This document shows positions 25,695 to 33,134 of a stretch of 60,412 bases of DNA, in pieces. Each line of letters begins with the position of its first letter. The first letter of the stretch is position 1. The notes beneath the pieces were generated by a model. It did not search any database. It was not told where the DNA came from and worked only from the letters and a program-made list of their open reading frames with translations. The stretch comes from Clostridia bacterium. GTDB lineage: Bacteria > Bacillota > Clostridia > Oscillospirales > Acutalibacteraceae. The stretch covers positions 1 through 60,412 of the forward strand of contig JAFRJB010000003.1 in the NCBI GenBank assembly GCA_017432485.1. Direction: 5' to 3'. A program made the translations under genes and the position numbers.

Positions 25695-25837
25695 GCCAAG
25701 AAGCGGTTAAGAAGAAACATCGAACAAACTCTCTGCGTTTTGCTCCCTTCGTTCGCCCGACTCCTTAAAATGCAACATTCATTTAATTGCCAAGTAAAAT
25801 CAACTCTCACCATACTACTGTTTAAGGAGTTAAAATT

Positions 25838-26323
25838 ATGTCAAAAAGAAACGACTATATTTCTTGGGATGAATACTTTATGGGCATTGCTTTGATGAGC
25901 GCCAAGCGCTCAAAAGACCCCAGCACACAGGTGGGGTGCTGTATTGTGAATGCCGACAAGCGCATTATGAGCATGGGCTACAACGGTATGCCCGCCGGCT
26001 GCGATGATGACGAATACCCCTGGGCGCGTGACGGCGGTGTGCTCGACACCAAATATGCCTATGTCTGCCACGCGGAGCTCAATGCCATTTTAAATAACCG
26101 CGCCGGCTCTTTAGAGGGGTGCACGGCGTATGTCACCCTCTTCCCCTGCAATGAGTGCGCCAAAGCGATTATTCAAAGCGGCATCAAAAAAATTATTTAT
26201 CTTTCCGATAAATACGCCGATAGCGACGGCACGAAGGCTTCCAAACGCATGCTCGACTCCGCCGGTGTTGCCTATGCGCCTTACAGCGGCAAGGTCGATA
26301 AAATCGAGTTGGAATTTCACTGA
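25838..26323 (+). CDS. Deoxycytidylate (dCMP) deaminase family protein
   Basis: A 161-residue zinc deaminase, probably converting dCMP to dUMP for thymidylate synthesis. The zinc site is HAELNAI (His78, catalytic Glu80) and PCNEC (Cys104, Cys107). The KDPSTQVG segment and YNGMP are typical of the dCMP deaminase/ComEB group. TAAGGAG lies 8 nt before the ATG, and a strong terminator follows at 26338. A ComEB-like assignment is possible since the two are close relatives; no competence genes are nearby. Confidence 0.92.
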   Translation: MSKRNDYISWDEYFMGIALMSAKRSKDPSTQVGCCIVNADKRIMSMGYNGMPAGCDDDEYPWARDGGVLDTKYAYVCHAELNAILNNRAGSLEGCTAYVTLFPCNECAKAIIQSGIKKIIYLSDKYADSDGTKASKRMLDSAGVAYAPYSGKVDKIELEFH

Positions 26324-26337
26324 TATCTCATTTTCAA

Positions 26338-26368
26338 ATCCCGCAGAAAGCAGCTGCGGGATTTTTTC
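26338..26368 (+). terminator. Terminator after the dCMP deaminase gene
   Basis: AATCCCGCAG and CTGCGGGATT form a stem followed by TTTTT, 15 bp past the stop codon. Confidence 0.85.
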
Positions 26369-26459
26369 TGCTTTTTTCGGTAAAAAGTGCTACATTTTGC
26401 GCAAAATGCGCTGCGAAAATGTGCAAAAAATCGAAGTTCATTATTTTACTGTTTTTGTG

Positions 26460-26488
26460 TTGACTAATCCCTGCTTGCGTGATATATT
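26460..26488 (+). promoter_or_regulatory. Promoter of the alpha-galactosidase gene
   Basis: TTGACT (26460-26465), a 17-bp spacer and TATATT (26483-26488), 54 bp before the start codon. No clear operator palindrome is seen. Confidence 0.7.
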
Positions 26489-26541
26489 AAACTCGGTTAA
26501 GCAATTAAACCCTGTAATATTATCCCCCTTTGGAGGCACTT

Positions 26542-28200
26542 ATGAAATTCAACCTTTTTATGCGCTACTGCGTGGGCGATGAAGAAAAAATCGCCACCAA
26601 TTCCAATGAGGATTTTGAATTTGAAATAGAAGAAAACAACGGCAACAACCTGGTCATTCACCTGCTGCCGGATGTACCGATTACCGTGCGCGAATTTTTC
26701 CTGCGCTGCCGCTATGAGTTTTCGGAAAGCGACCGCTTTTGGGCAAACGGCTTCCAATCTTGGACCGATACGAAAGAATTCTCCAAGCGCGAAACCATGC
26801 CCGGTCTCGGCGCCATCGGCAAAAGCCCCTTCGGGCTGCGTTTCGGCATGAAATACATCGGCGACTACAGCTTTGTTAAACCCGAAAAGAAAGCGGGCGT
26901 GTTCCACGCGCATTCGCTTGCCTATGTGCGCCGCGCGAGCGACTACTACTTTACGGGTTCGCTCAATGACCGCACGGGTTACACCGTCATCACTGCCGAT
27001 ATGAATAAAAACGAGCTGCGCTTCTCCAAAGACCTTGAGGGTATTGTGATTGATAAAAAATATGAACTGCTCAACCTGTTCTTTAAAAGAGGCTCTTTCG
27101 ACGAGGTGTTTGACAGCTACTTTGCGGCGCTGGGCGTTACCCCGCCGACACCTAAGGGCGAAAAAATCAAGGGCTATACTTCTTGGTACAACTACTATTC
27201 CGATATCAGTGAAGACATTATTCTGCGCGACTTAAACGCGCTGTGCGAGCCGGAAAATTACCACGACTATGTCAACACCTTCCAGATTGACGATGGTTTT
27301 CAAACCGCTGTGGGCGACTGGTTTTCCATCGATGAAAAGAAATTTCCGCACGGCTTAAAGCCGATTGCCGATGCCATTCACGACAAAGGCTTACAGGCAG
27401 GCTTGTGGCTGGCGCCCTTCGGCGCACAAAAGACCTCGCGCATTGCTAAAGAACACCCGGACTGGCTGGTGAAAGGCAAAAACGGCAAACCGATTATGGT
27501 CGGGCACAACTGGATGGGCTTTTACGCGCTCGATATTTACAACGAAGAAGCCAGAGCTTATATTAAAAAGGTATTTAATACGGTACTCAACGACTGGGGC
27601 TTTGATATGGTCAAGCTCGACTTTATCTACGCGGCAGCAGTAGTGCCTATGCACGGCAAAACCCGCGGCGAAATCGCCTTTGACAGTATTGATTTGCTGC
27701 GCGAGTGTGTAGGCGACAAAAAAATCATTGCCTGCGGTGCTCAGCAAATGCCCTGCTTCGGCAAAATCGACTATATGCGCGTAGGCGCCGATATGTGCCT
27801 TGGCTGGCCGCATAATTTTACGCGCCGGCATATGCACCGCGAGGACTGCTCCACACCCAACGCCATTTTTAATGCGGTTTACAGAAGAGGGCTGTGCGGC
27901 AGAGGCTTCCTGTGTGACCCCGATGTCTTTTTGCTGCGCCACACCAATATCGATTTCACACCACAGCAGCAGCAAATGCTTTCCAAGTTTATCAAGCTCT
28001 TCGGCGATGTGCTCTTTATGAGCGATAATGTGGCGGAATATGACAGCGAACAGCTGGCAACCTTCCAAAATATTTTGAAGGATGACGATACACATATTGA
28101 TGCCATTGAAGAAACCGACGGTGTATTGACCATTGACTACACGGAAAACGACACGCAAAAACGCATGAAGTTTAATGTGTGGACAGGAGAGATATATTAA
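26542..28200 (+). CDS. GH36-type alpha-galactosidase
   Basis: A 552-residue cytoplasmic glycoside hydrolase (no signal peptide). The catalytic barrel shows SWYNYY, FQIDDGFQTAVGDW, GLWLAPF, the nucleophile Asp in MVKLDFIYAA (Asp360) and the acid/base Asp in MRVGADMCLGW (Asp417). It should release terminal alpha-galactose from raffinose- or melibiose-type sugars. It is shorter than classical GH36 enzymes (about 700-730 residues), mostly in the N-terminal beta domain. I chose the ATG at 26542 with GGAGG at 26532-26536; the upstream TTG overlaps that ribosome site. No transporter is adjacent. Confidence 0.88.
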   Translation: MKFNLFMRYCVGDEEKIATNSNEDFEFEIEENNGNNLVIHLLPDVPITVREFFLRCRYEFSESDRFWANGFQSWTDTKEFSKRETMPGLGAIGKSPFGLRFGMKYIGDYSFVKPEKKAGVFHAHSLAYVRRASDYYFTGSLNDRTGYTVITADMNKNELRFSKDLEGIVIDKKYELLNLFFKRGSFDEVFDSYFAALGVTPPTPKGEKIKGYTSWYNYYSDISEDIILRDLNALCEPENYHDYVNTFQIDDGFQTAVGDWFSIDEKKFPHGLKPIADAIHDKGLQAGLWLAPFGAQKTSRIAKEHPDWLVKGKNGKPIMVGHNWMGFYALDIYNEEARAYIKKVFNTVLNDWGFDMVKLDFIYAAAVVPMHGKTRGEIAFDSIDLLRECVGDKKIIACGAQQMPCFGKIDYMRVGADMCLGWPHNFTRRHMHREDCSTPNAIFNAVYRRGLCGRGFLCDPDVFLLRHTNIDFTPQQQQMLSKFIKLFGDVLFMSDNVAEYDSEQLATFQNILKDDDTHIDAIEETDGVLTIDYTENDTQKRMKFNVWTGEIY

Positions 28201-28230
28201 AAAACAGGGCAATAATTTGCCCTGTTTTTT
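28199..28230 (+). terminator. Terminator after the alpha-galactosidase gene
   Basis: AAAACAGGGCAA and TTGCCCTGTTTT form a stem starting at the stop codon and ending in a T-run. It directly abuts hairpin array H2. Confidence 0.85.
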
Positions 28231-28459
28231 GTGATATTCGCCTGCGGCGAGCGATATTTGGCTGCGCCAAGCGATATTGCCTGCCGGCAGTGATATATTC
28301 GCTGCGCGAATGTGAAGGGCGGGCGCTGCCCGCACCCGATTAGAAATCGATATGCGCAGTGCGCTCGATATACCGCAAGCGGTTCAATATATTTGCCTAT
28401 GGCAATTCGATATGTTTGCGAAGGCAAACAAGAGAGGGCGGACCATTTGCACTTAATTA
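28231..28459 (+). repeat. Hairpin concatemer H2 (GTGATAT/TCGATAT linker)
   Basis: GTGATAT or GCGATAT linkers start at 28231, 28251, 28271 and 28290, and TCGATAT-type linkers at 28347, 28365, 28384 and 28407. Each is followed by a different palindrome: CGCCTGCGGCG, TGGCTGCGCCA, GCCTGCCGGC, TTCGCTGCGCGAA, then GCGCAGTGCGC, ACCGCAAGCGGT, TTGCCTATGGCAA and TTTGCGAAGGCAAA. Unit spacing is 18-23 bp. GTGAAGGGCG plus GCACCCGATTAG (28312-28343) and GGGCG plus GCACTTAATTA (28436-28459) repeat the end module of H1. Confidence 0.85.
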
Positions 28460-28478
28460 TTGTTCGAAGCTTTGCTTT

Positions 28479-28521
28479 GCCACCACAACTCCACTCTCCT
28501 CACCTCACTCTCCACTCTTTA
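28479..28521 (+). repeat. Heptad array W2
   Basis: The lead sequence GCCACCACAA (28479-28488) is followed by five 7-bp words (28487-28521) with consensus CTCTCCA (variants AACTCCA, CTCTCCT, CACCTCA, CTCTTTA). The same lead occurs, inverted, at array W3 (32831-32840). Confidence 0.65.
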
Positions 28522-28547
28522 AGAAGCTTGCGCAAGCAAACTTCTTC

Positions 28548-28576
28548 TTTACAAATACAAAGCGGGGGTTTATAAT
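28548..28576 (+). promoter_or_regulatory. Promoter of ilvE
   Basis: TTTACA (28548-28553), a 17-bp spacer and TATAAT (28571-28576), 41 bp before the ilvE start codon. There is no room or motif for a T-box leader. Confidence 0.7.
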
Positions 28577-28617
28577 GTTTTTTGTAATTATTTCTATAAT
28601 AAAAGGGGGCTTCCTAC

Positions 28618-29679
28618 ATGGAAATCAAAATTGAAAAAACCGCGCATCCCGGCAAATTGGGAAATCTTGACGGTGTGGCATTCGGTTCTATTTTTACGGA
28701 CCATATGTTTTTAATGGATTATTATGACGGTCAGTGGCATAATGCTCGCATTGTGCCGTTTGACAACTTCAGCATTCACCCGGCAGCATTGGTGCTCCAC
28801 TACGGCGGCGAAATCTTTGAAGGCTTGAAAGCTTACAGAACCGCCGAAGGGCAGGTACAGCTCTTCCGCCCGGAACAAAACGTGCAGAGAATGTACAACT
28901 CGGCAGTGAGAATGGCGCTCCCGCTTTTCGATAAAGACTTCGTGCTCGAAGCACTTTTGAAATTTGTGGAAGTGGAAAAAGATTGGGTTCCCACCGGCTT
29001 TGGCACCAGCTTATATTTAAGACCGTTTATGTTCGGCATCGACCCGAAACTCGGTGTGCACGCATCTAAAGAAGCAACTTTCTGCATCATCGCTTCCCCG
29101 GTGGCTTCCTATTACAGCGAAGGTATCAACCCGGTTAAGATTATGATTGAGCAGGAAGATGTGCGCTGCGTTATCGGCGGTACCGGTGAAGCTAAGTGCG
29201 GCGGTAACTACGGCGCTTCTACCCGCGCGGGCGAAAGAGCCGAGCAGCAGGGTTACTCGCAGGTGCTGTGGCTTGACGGTGTGGAGAGAAAGTACATCGA
29301 AGAAGTCGGCGCGATGAATGTCATGTTTAAAATCAACGGCACGGTCATCACCCCCGCTTTGGTCGGCTCCATCCTGCCCGGTATTACCAGAAAGAGCATT
29401 ATTGAAATTCTCAAAGATGCCGGCATCCCGGTAGAAGAGAGAAGACTGAGTGTGGATGAGCTCGTTGCCGCGATGAAAGACGGCAGCCTCGAAGAAGCCT
29501 GGGGCTGCGGTACCGCAGCTGTGGTTTCCCCGATTGGCGAAATTGCTTACGACGGTGTGAAGTACAACATTAACGACGGCAAAATCGGCGAGTTGACCCA
29601 GTGGCTTTATGACGAATTGACAGGCATCCAGTGGGGCAAGAAGGAAGATAAGTTCGGCTGGATTACCAAGATTGATTAA
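28618..29679 (+). CDS. ilvE: Branched-chain amino acid aminotransferase
   Basis: A 353-residue class IV PLP aminotransferase that interconverts Val/Leu/Ile and their 2-oxo acids. Family features: LHYG..IFEGLKAY, R...N..RM..SA.R, the PLP lysine in GEAKCGGNYGAS (Lys193), QVLWLDG and EEVGAMNVMF. Length matches the 340-360 residue BCAT group. AGGGGG lies 7-8 nt before the ATG. No other ilv/leu genes are in the window. Rubredoxin follows 72 bp later with no terminator between. Confidence 0.95.
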   Translation: MEIKIEKTAHPGKLGNLDGVAFGSIFTDHMFLMDYYDGQWHNARIVPFDNFSIHPAALVLHYGGEIFEGLKAYRTAEGQVQLFRPEQNVQRMYNSAVRMALPLFDKDFVLEALLKFVEVEKDWVPTGFGTSLYLRPFMFGIDPKLGVHASKEATFCIIASPVASYYSEGINPVKIMIEQEDVRCVIGGTGEAKCGGNYGASTRAGERAEQQGYSQVLWLDGVERKYIEEVGAMNVMFKINGTVITPALVGSILPGITRKSIIEILKDAGIPVEERRLSVDELVAAMKDGSLEEAWGCGTAAVVSPIGEIAYDGVKYNINDGKIGELTQWLYDELTGIQWGKKEDKFGWITKID

Positions 29680-29751
29680 AGCAAAAAGGAAGCATGCTCT
29701 CATTGGGTTTGCTTCTTTCCCCTTAAAAAATCTACAAGGAGGACTACCAAA

Positions 29752-29886
29752 ATGAAATACGTTTGCGGTGTTTGCGGCTATGTTTATGACGAAGCGGCAG
29801 AAGGCACAAAATGGGAAGATTTAGGCGATGATTTTGTTTGCCCGCTTTGCGGCGTAGGCAAAGATGAATTTTCCGCAGAAGAGTAA
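29752..29886 (+). CDS. Rubredoxin
   Basis: A 44-residue iron protein with two CxxC pairs (CGVCG, Cys5/Cys8; CPLCG, Cys30/Cys33), the conserved [19 protein letters not shown] and the F near the C terminus. It should be a one-iron electron carrier used by anaerobes for oxidative-stress or reductive reactions. It is shorter than the usual 52-54 residues: the CxxC pairs are 21 residues apart, where about 29 is typical. AAGGAGG lies 9 nt before the ATG. Partners such as rubrerythrin are not in the window. Confidence 0.9.
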   Translation: MKYVCGVCGYVYDEAAEGTKWEDLGDDFVCPLCGVGKDEFSAEE

Positions 29887-29894
29887 TAACAGTT

Positions 29895-29920
29895 AAGGAG
29901 CAGCAAAAATGCTGCTCCTT
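29895..29920 (+). terminator. Terminator after rubredoxin
   Basis: AAGGAGCAGC and GCTGCTCCTT form a 10-bp stem 9 bp after the stop codon. The following sequence is the H3 linker rather than a long T-run, so strength is uncertain. Confidence 0.6.
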
Positions 29921-30112
29921 AGTTGTTCGTTCCACGAACAGTTGTCGGGTCTTCCCCCGACAGTTGTTCACTCTGTTCACAGTTAAAGCCCTTTATCACC
30001 GACATATAAAAAGTCTTGCGCTAAACCCTTCCAACCGCAATCGAAGATTGCAACTGCTTGCCAAGCAAGCAACTGTGAGCGTAGCGAACGACTGCGAATA
30101 TAATGAGCAACT
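29921..30112. repeat. Hairpin concatemer H3 (CAGTTG linker, inverted halves)
   Basis: The left half alternates the linker CAGTTG with different palindromes: TTCGTTCCACGAA (29926-29938) and TCGGGTCTTCCCCCGA (29945-29960), then a decayed TTCACTCTGTTCAC unit. The right half has the reverse-complement linker CAACTG with GCAATCGAAGATTGC (30037-30051), CTTGCCAAGCAAG (30057-30069) and further decayed units. About 50 bp of unassigned sequence lies between. The whole reads as two arrays in opposite orientation. Confidence 0.7.
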
Positions 30113-30145
30113 AAAAAAGGTCTCAATCGCGTTGAGACCTTTTTT
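30113..30145. terminator. Bidirectional terminator
   Basis: AAAAAAGGTCTCAA and TTGAGACCTTTTTT form a 14-bp stem immediately after the glycosyltransferase stop codon (minus strand). Confidence 0.85.
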
Positions 30146-31396
30146 CTATTCATCCTCAAACCCGGCTTCCGGACCGGTGGTGTAAGCATCTTCCGCCTCT
30201 TCCGGTTCGGGTTTTTGTTTTTTGGCTTTGATTTTCTTTTTCTTCTTTTGCTTTTTGCCTTCTTGCGCCTCTTCTTCGAGCGCCTCCGCCTCCTGCTCGG
30301 CTTCAAGCGCTTCCTGCTCTAACTGCTGCTGCGCCACAAGCTGTTCCATCACTTTTTGCTGGCGCTTCATCTCTTTAAACTTAGCGCGCTTAATCTTAAG
30401 CTTTTTAAGCTCTGCCGCTTCTCGCTCTAATTCTTCCTGCAGCACCGGCGCAAATTGTTCTCTCTCTTTTGCCGCATAGCTCTCGGAGGTGATATAGACC
30501 GGGCGCTTCTTGACCTGAATATGAATTTTGCCGACATATTCGCCGAGAATGCCCAGCGCTGTTAAGGTCAAACCGAAGAAGATAAATAGCAGCGAAATGA
30601 GCACTGCCGCTTCGGAGAGCTGCTGCCTGCGAATGATGTTAAACAGCAGGTAGAAAAGCGTATAAATAATGCCGAATGCCAAGCAGCCGACGCCGCAATA
30701 CAGCGGCCAGCGCAGAGGTTTTGTGGAGAATGCCACCAACCCGTCAAACGCATAGGAAAAGAGCTTGCCCAGTGACCATTTGGAGTCGCCGCCGCCTCGC
30801 TCTTGGATTTCATAGGGCACATAGCGGGTGTTAAAGCCCACCCAGGCAAATAAGCCTTTGGTAAAGCGGTGATACTCGCACAGTTCCAAAATCGCATCTG
30901 CCACATTGCGCCTGAAGCAGCGAAAATCGCTGGCGCCGCCCACAAATTCAATCCCGCTAATAGCTGTCATAAGCGAGTAAAACCTCTTTTTGGCGAAACG
31001 CGCAAAGGCGCTGTCCTCTTTTCGCTCCTTGGCAAACGCCGCAATGCAGTCATACTCGCGGTGCTTTTCCAGCAGTTCCACCATCTTGGCAACCAGCTCG
31101 GGGCGCTGTTGCAAATCCGCATCAATAAAGCAGATGTACTCACCCTTTGCCGCTTTGAGCCCGGCATACATTGCTGCCTCTTTGCCGAAATTACGCGAGA
31201 AAGAAATAATGTTTACCCGCGGGTTTTCCACATAGATTTTTTTGAGCAGCGATAGGGTTTTATCCTCACTGCCGTCGTTGACAAAGATATATTCCGTTTT
31301 ATACGGTTGTGCCTCAAAAACACTGCTTGCCGTTTCGAAGAATTTTTCCACACATTCTTCTTCATTGTAGCAGGGAATTATCAAAGATAATTTCAT
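30146..31396 (-). CDS. GT2 membrane glycosyltransferase with charged coiled-coil tail
   Basis: A 416-residue GtrB/DPM1-type glycosyltransferase, expected to move a sugar from a nucleotide donor to polyprenyl phosphate at the membrane. Seen: MKLSLIIPCYNEEECV at the start, FVNDGSEDKT, the metal site FIDADLQQ, then SDFRCF and two hydrophobic segments near 235-295 (LYCGVGCLAFGIIYTLFYLL and the following helix). From about 310 a roughly 100-residue tail is almost entirely Glu, Lys and Gln with coiled-coil character and a lysine run, which the family normally lacks. I chose the ATG at 31396 with AGGTGA 4 nt upstream. An extended minus-10 (TGATACAAT) lies at about 31428. Confidence 0.85.
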   Translation of the reverse strand: MKLSLIIPCYNEEECVEKFFETASSVFEAQPYKTEYIFVNDGSEDKTLSLLKKIYVENPRVNIISFSRNFGKEAAMYAGLKAAKGEYICFIDADLQQRPELVAKMVELLEKHREYDCIAAFAKERKEDSAFARFAKKRFYSLMTAISGIEFVGGASDFRCFRRNVADAILELCEYHRFTKGLFAWVGFNTRYVPYEIQERGGGDSKWSLGKLFSYAFDGLVAFSTKPLRWPLYCGVGCLAFGIIYTLFYLLFNIIRRQQLSEAAVLISLLFIFFGLTLTALGILGEYVGKIHIQVKKRPVYITSESYAAKEREQFAPVLQEELEREAAELKKLKIKRAKFKEMKRQQKVMEQLVAQQQLEQEALEAEQEAEALEEEAQEGKKQKKKKKIKAKKQKPEPEEAEDAYTTGPEAGFEDE

Positions 31397-31497
31397 ACAG
31401 TCACCTGTCTTTTCATAAATTACACCCATTGTATCACATCTTTTGCTATTTTTCCACTATTTTATTATAGGCGCCCCGCGCGCGGTTTAGACAAAAG

Positions 31498-31523
31498 AAA
31501 AGACCGAAAGCATTTCGGTCTTT
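31498..31523 (-). terminator. Terminator after the serine dehydratase gene
   Basis: AAAGACCGAAA and TTTCGGTCTTT form an 11-bp stem with a 3-nt loop and a T-run on the minus strand. Confidence 0.85.
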
Positions 31524-31535
31524 CAAGCAGATCAT

Positions 31536-32735
31536 TTATAAGCCTTGAATGCTTGCCAAGCCGCCTTCCGCGGTTTCGCGGTAGCGAGCGTTCATATCCA
31601 TCCCGGTGCGGTACATCGTTTCCACCACCGCATCAAAACTGATGCGCCGCGTGCCCTGCAAAAGAGAAGCTAACTTGACCGCATTGATGGCGCGCATTGC
31701 CGCGACCGCGTTGCGCTCAATACAGGGGATTTGCACCAGCCCGCCGACCGGGTCACAGGTCAATCCCAAGTGGTGCTCCATTGCAATTTCCGCGGCATAT
31801 TCGGTTTGGTCAATGTCCATTGAGCGCAGCTGACTGAGCGCTGCCGCTGCCATGGAGCAGGCAGAGCCGATTTCCGCCTGACAGCCGCACTCCGCTCCGC
31901 TGACGGAAGCGTTGGTTTTGATGATTTGCCCGATAAGCCCGGCTACACCGAGCGCGCGGATAATATCGCTGTCGGAAAGATTTTTGCGCTGCTGCATATA
32001 GTACAGCACACTTGCGAGCACGCCTGCCGCGCCGCAGGTCGGCGCTGTCACTACTTCGCCCGCGCAGGCATTTTGCTCTGCAACAGCGAAAGCGTAGGCG
32101 CACACCAAGCGGTTTTCGCGGGTTTCCTTGCTCTCATCATCCTTCTTTTGGCGCAGCAAATACGCCGCTTTGCGCTGCAGCGCCAGCGGCCCCGGAATGG
32201 TGCCCTCATTGGCAAGCCCTTCGGCAACACTGCGCTTCATTTGTTCCCAAATGCGCGCCAAAGCTTCTTCGAGGTCGGCACCTTCGCGCTGCACAATGTA
32301 TTCCCACAAGCCTATTTCCTGCAGAGTGCAGGCGGTTTTGATTTGCGAGAAAGTGCTGTGCTCATAAATATCGGGCAGGGCTGCGGGCTGCTCGCCGTCA
32401 AAGAGAATATCCCCGCCGCCGATGCTCTGCACCTCGGCTCTTGCACACTCTTTGCCGCCGGCAAAGCCGACAATGCGCAGCGTATTCGGGTGGGTCGTGA
32501 GTGCGGTTTTGGTATCAAACACCACCTCGCACTCCACCGCGCCGAAGGTTTCGCGAATGACCTTGTCGGTCAGGTGTCCCTTGCCGGTTTTCGCCAAGGA
32601 GCCGTAAAGTGTCACAATCGCCGACTCGGTCGCGGGGTATTTTTGCAAAAATATCCGCACGGCACGCTCCGGCCCGATAGTATGAGAAGACGAAGGTCCT
32701 CTGCCTGTTTTGTAAATTTCCAATATCGTTTTCAT
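31536..32735 (-). CDS. sdaA: L-serine dehydratase, iron-sulfur type, single chain
   Basis: A 399-residue enzyme converting L-serine to pyruvate and ammonia with a 4Fe-4S cluster. The N-terminal (beta) part has GPSSSHTIGPERA; the C-terminal (alpha) part has APTCGAAGVLASV, GAECGCQAEIGSACSM and GLTCDPVGGLVQIPCIERNA, which supply the cluster cysteines. Beta and alpha domains are fused, as in E. coli SdaA, but shorter. The ATG at 32735 is only 6 nt from a perfect minus-10 (32742-32747), with no ribosome site, so the mRNA is probably leaderless; upstream in-frame starts would precede the promoter. Confidence 0.92.
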   Translation of the reverse strand: MKTILEIYKTGRGPSSSHTIGPERAVRIFLQKYPATESAIVTLYGSLAKTGKGHLTDKVIRETFGAVECEVVFDTKTALTTHPNTLRIVGFAGGKECARAEVQSIGGGDILFDGEQPAALPDIYEHSTFSQIKTACTLQEIGLWEYIVQREGADLEEALARIWEQMKRSVAEGLANEGTIPGPLALQRKAAYLLRQKKDDESKETRENRLVCAYAFAVAEQNACAGEVVTAPTCGAAGVLASVLYYMQQRKNLSDSDIIRALGVAGLIGQIIKTNASVSGAECGCQAEIGSACSMAAAALSQLRSMDIDQTEYAAEIAMEHHLGLTCDPVGGLVQIPCIERNAVAAMRAINAVKLASLLQGTRRISFDAVVETMYRTGMDMNARYRETAEGGLASIQGL

Positions 32736-32741
32736 GGTTTT

Positions 32742-32769
32742 ATTATAACACGCTTGCGCGCTTTTGCAA
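32742..32769 (-). promoter_or_regulatory. Promoter of sdaA giving a leaderless transcript
   Basis: On the minus strand, TTGCAA (32764-32769), a 16-bp spacer and TATAAT (32742-32747). The first transcribed base should fall on or within 1-2 nt of the start codon at 32735. Confidence 0.65.
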
Positions 32770-32802
32770 CCAAGGATTTTACAGAACAAAATCCTTGGTT
32801 AA

Positions 32803-32935
32803 TGAATAATTAATAATGAATAATGAATAATTGTGGTGGCAAGGCTACGCCTTGCAATAAAAAAGCAGAGCGAAGCGGAACGGGTGAGGGTGTCCCTCCT
32901 TTAACTTTTCACTATTCATTATTCACTATTCACTT
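32803..32935. repeat. Paired inverted heptad arrays W3
   Basis: Left array 32803-32830: four 7-bp words, consensus TGAATAA. Right array 32908-32935: four words, consensus TTCACTA, the reverse complement class (TAGTGAA). Next to the left array is TTGTGGTGGC (32831-32840), the inverse of the W2 lead, and a hairpin GCAAGGC/GCCTTGC (32839-32855). No gene lies between; the centre holds short GC-rich unassigned sequence. Confidence 0.75.
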
Positions 32936-32952
32936 TTTGGTTTTGCCCGGCA

Positions 32953-32988
32953 AAAACAAAAAAAGAAAAGCCACCCTATTGGATGACT
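32953..32988 (-). terminator. Terminator of the 5S rRNA gene
   Basis: On the minus strand, AGTCATCC and GGGTGGCT pair (two G-U pairs), followed by a T-rich run. It lies 15 bp after the 5S 3' end. Confidence 0.75.
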
Positions 32989-33002
32989 CCCCATACATTT
33001 GA

Positions 33003-33118
33003 TGTTGGCATTACCTATTTTCCCGGGCCGTCGCCAGCCAAGTATTGTCGGCGCGAAAGAGCTTAACTACCGTGTTCGGAATGAGAACGGGTGGACCCTC
33101 TCCGCAATCAACACCAAC
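33003..33118 (-). rRNA. rrf: 5S ribosomal RNA
   Basis: About 116 nt on the minus strand. The 5' GTTGGTGTT pairs with the 3' ATGCCAAC, and the conserved core CCGAACACGGTAGTTAAGC is present, with GTTCTCATT before it and the GCGCCGA loop after it. No 16S or 23S gene adjoins it, so this is an isolated 5S transcription unit with its own promoter and terminator. Confidence 0.95.
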
Positions 33119-33134
33119 TTTTGAATGCTTGAGT

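Noticed and set aside
25695..25837. Small gene before the dCMP deaminase
   Set aside because: Short frames overlap the palindromic repeat block and lack ribosome sites.
28441..28617. T-box or other riboswitch before ilvE
   Set aside because: Only repeats and a promoter 41 bp before the start are present; no T-box core motif or specifier stem fits.
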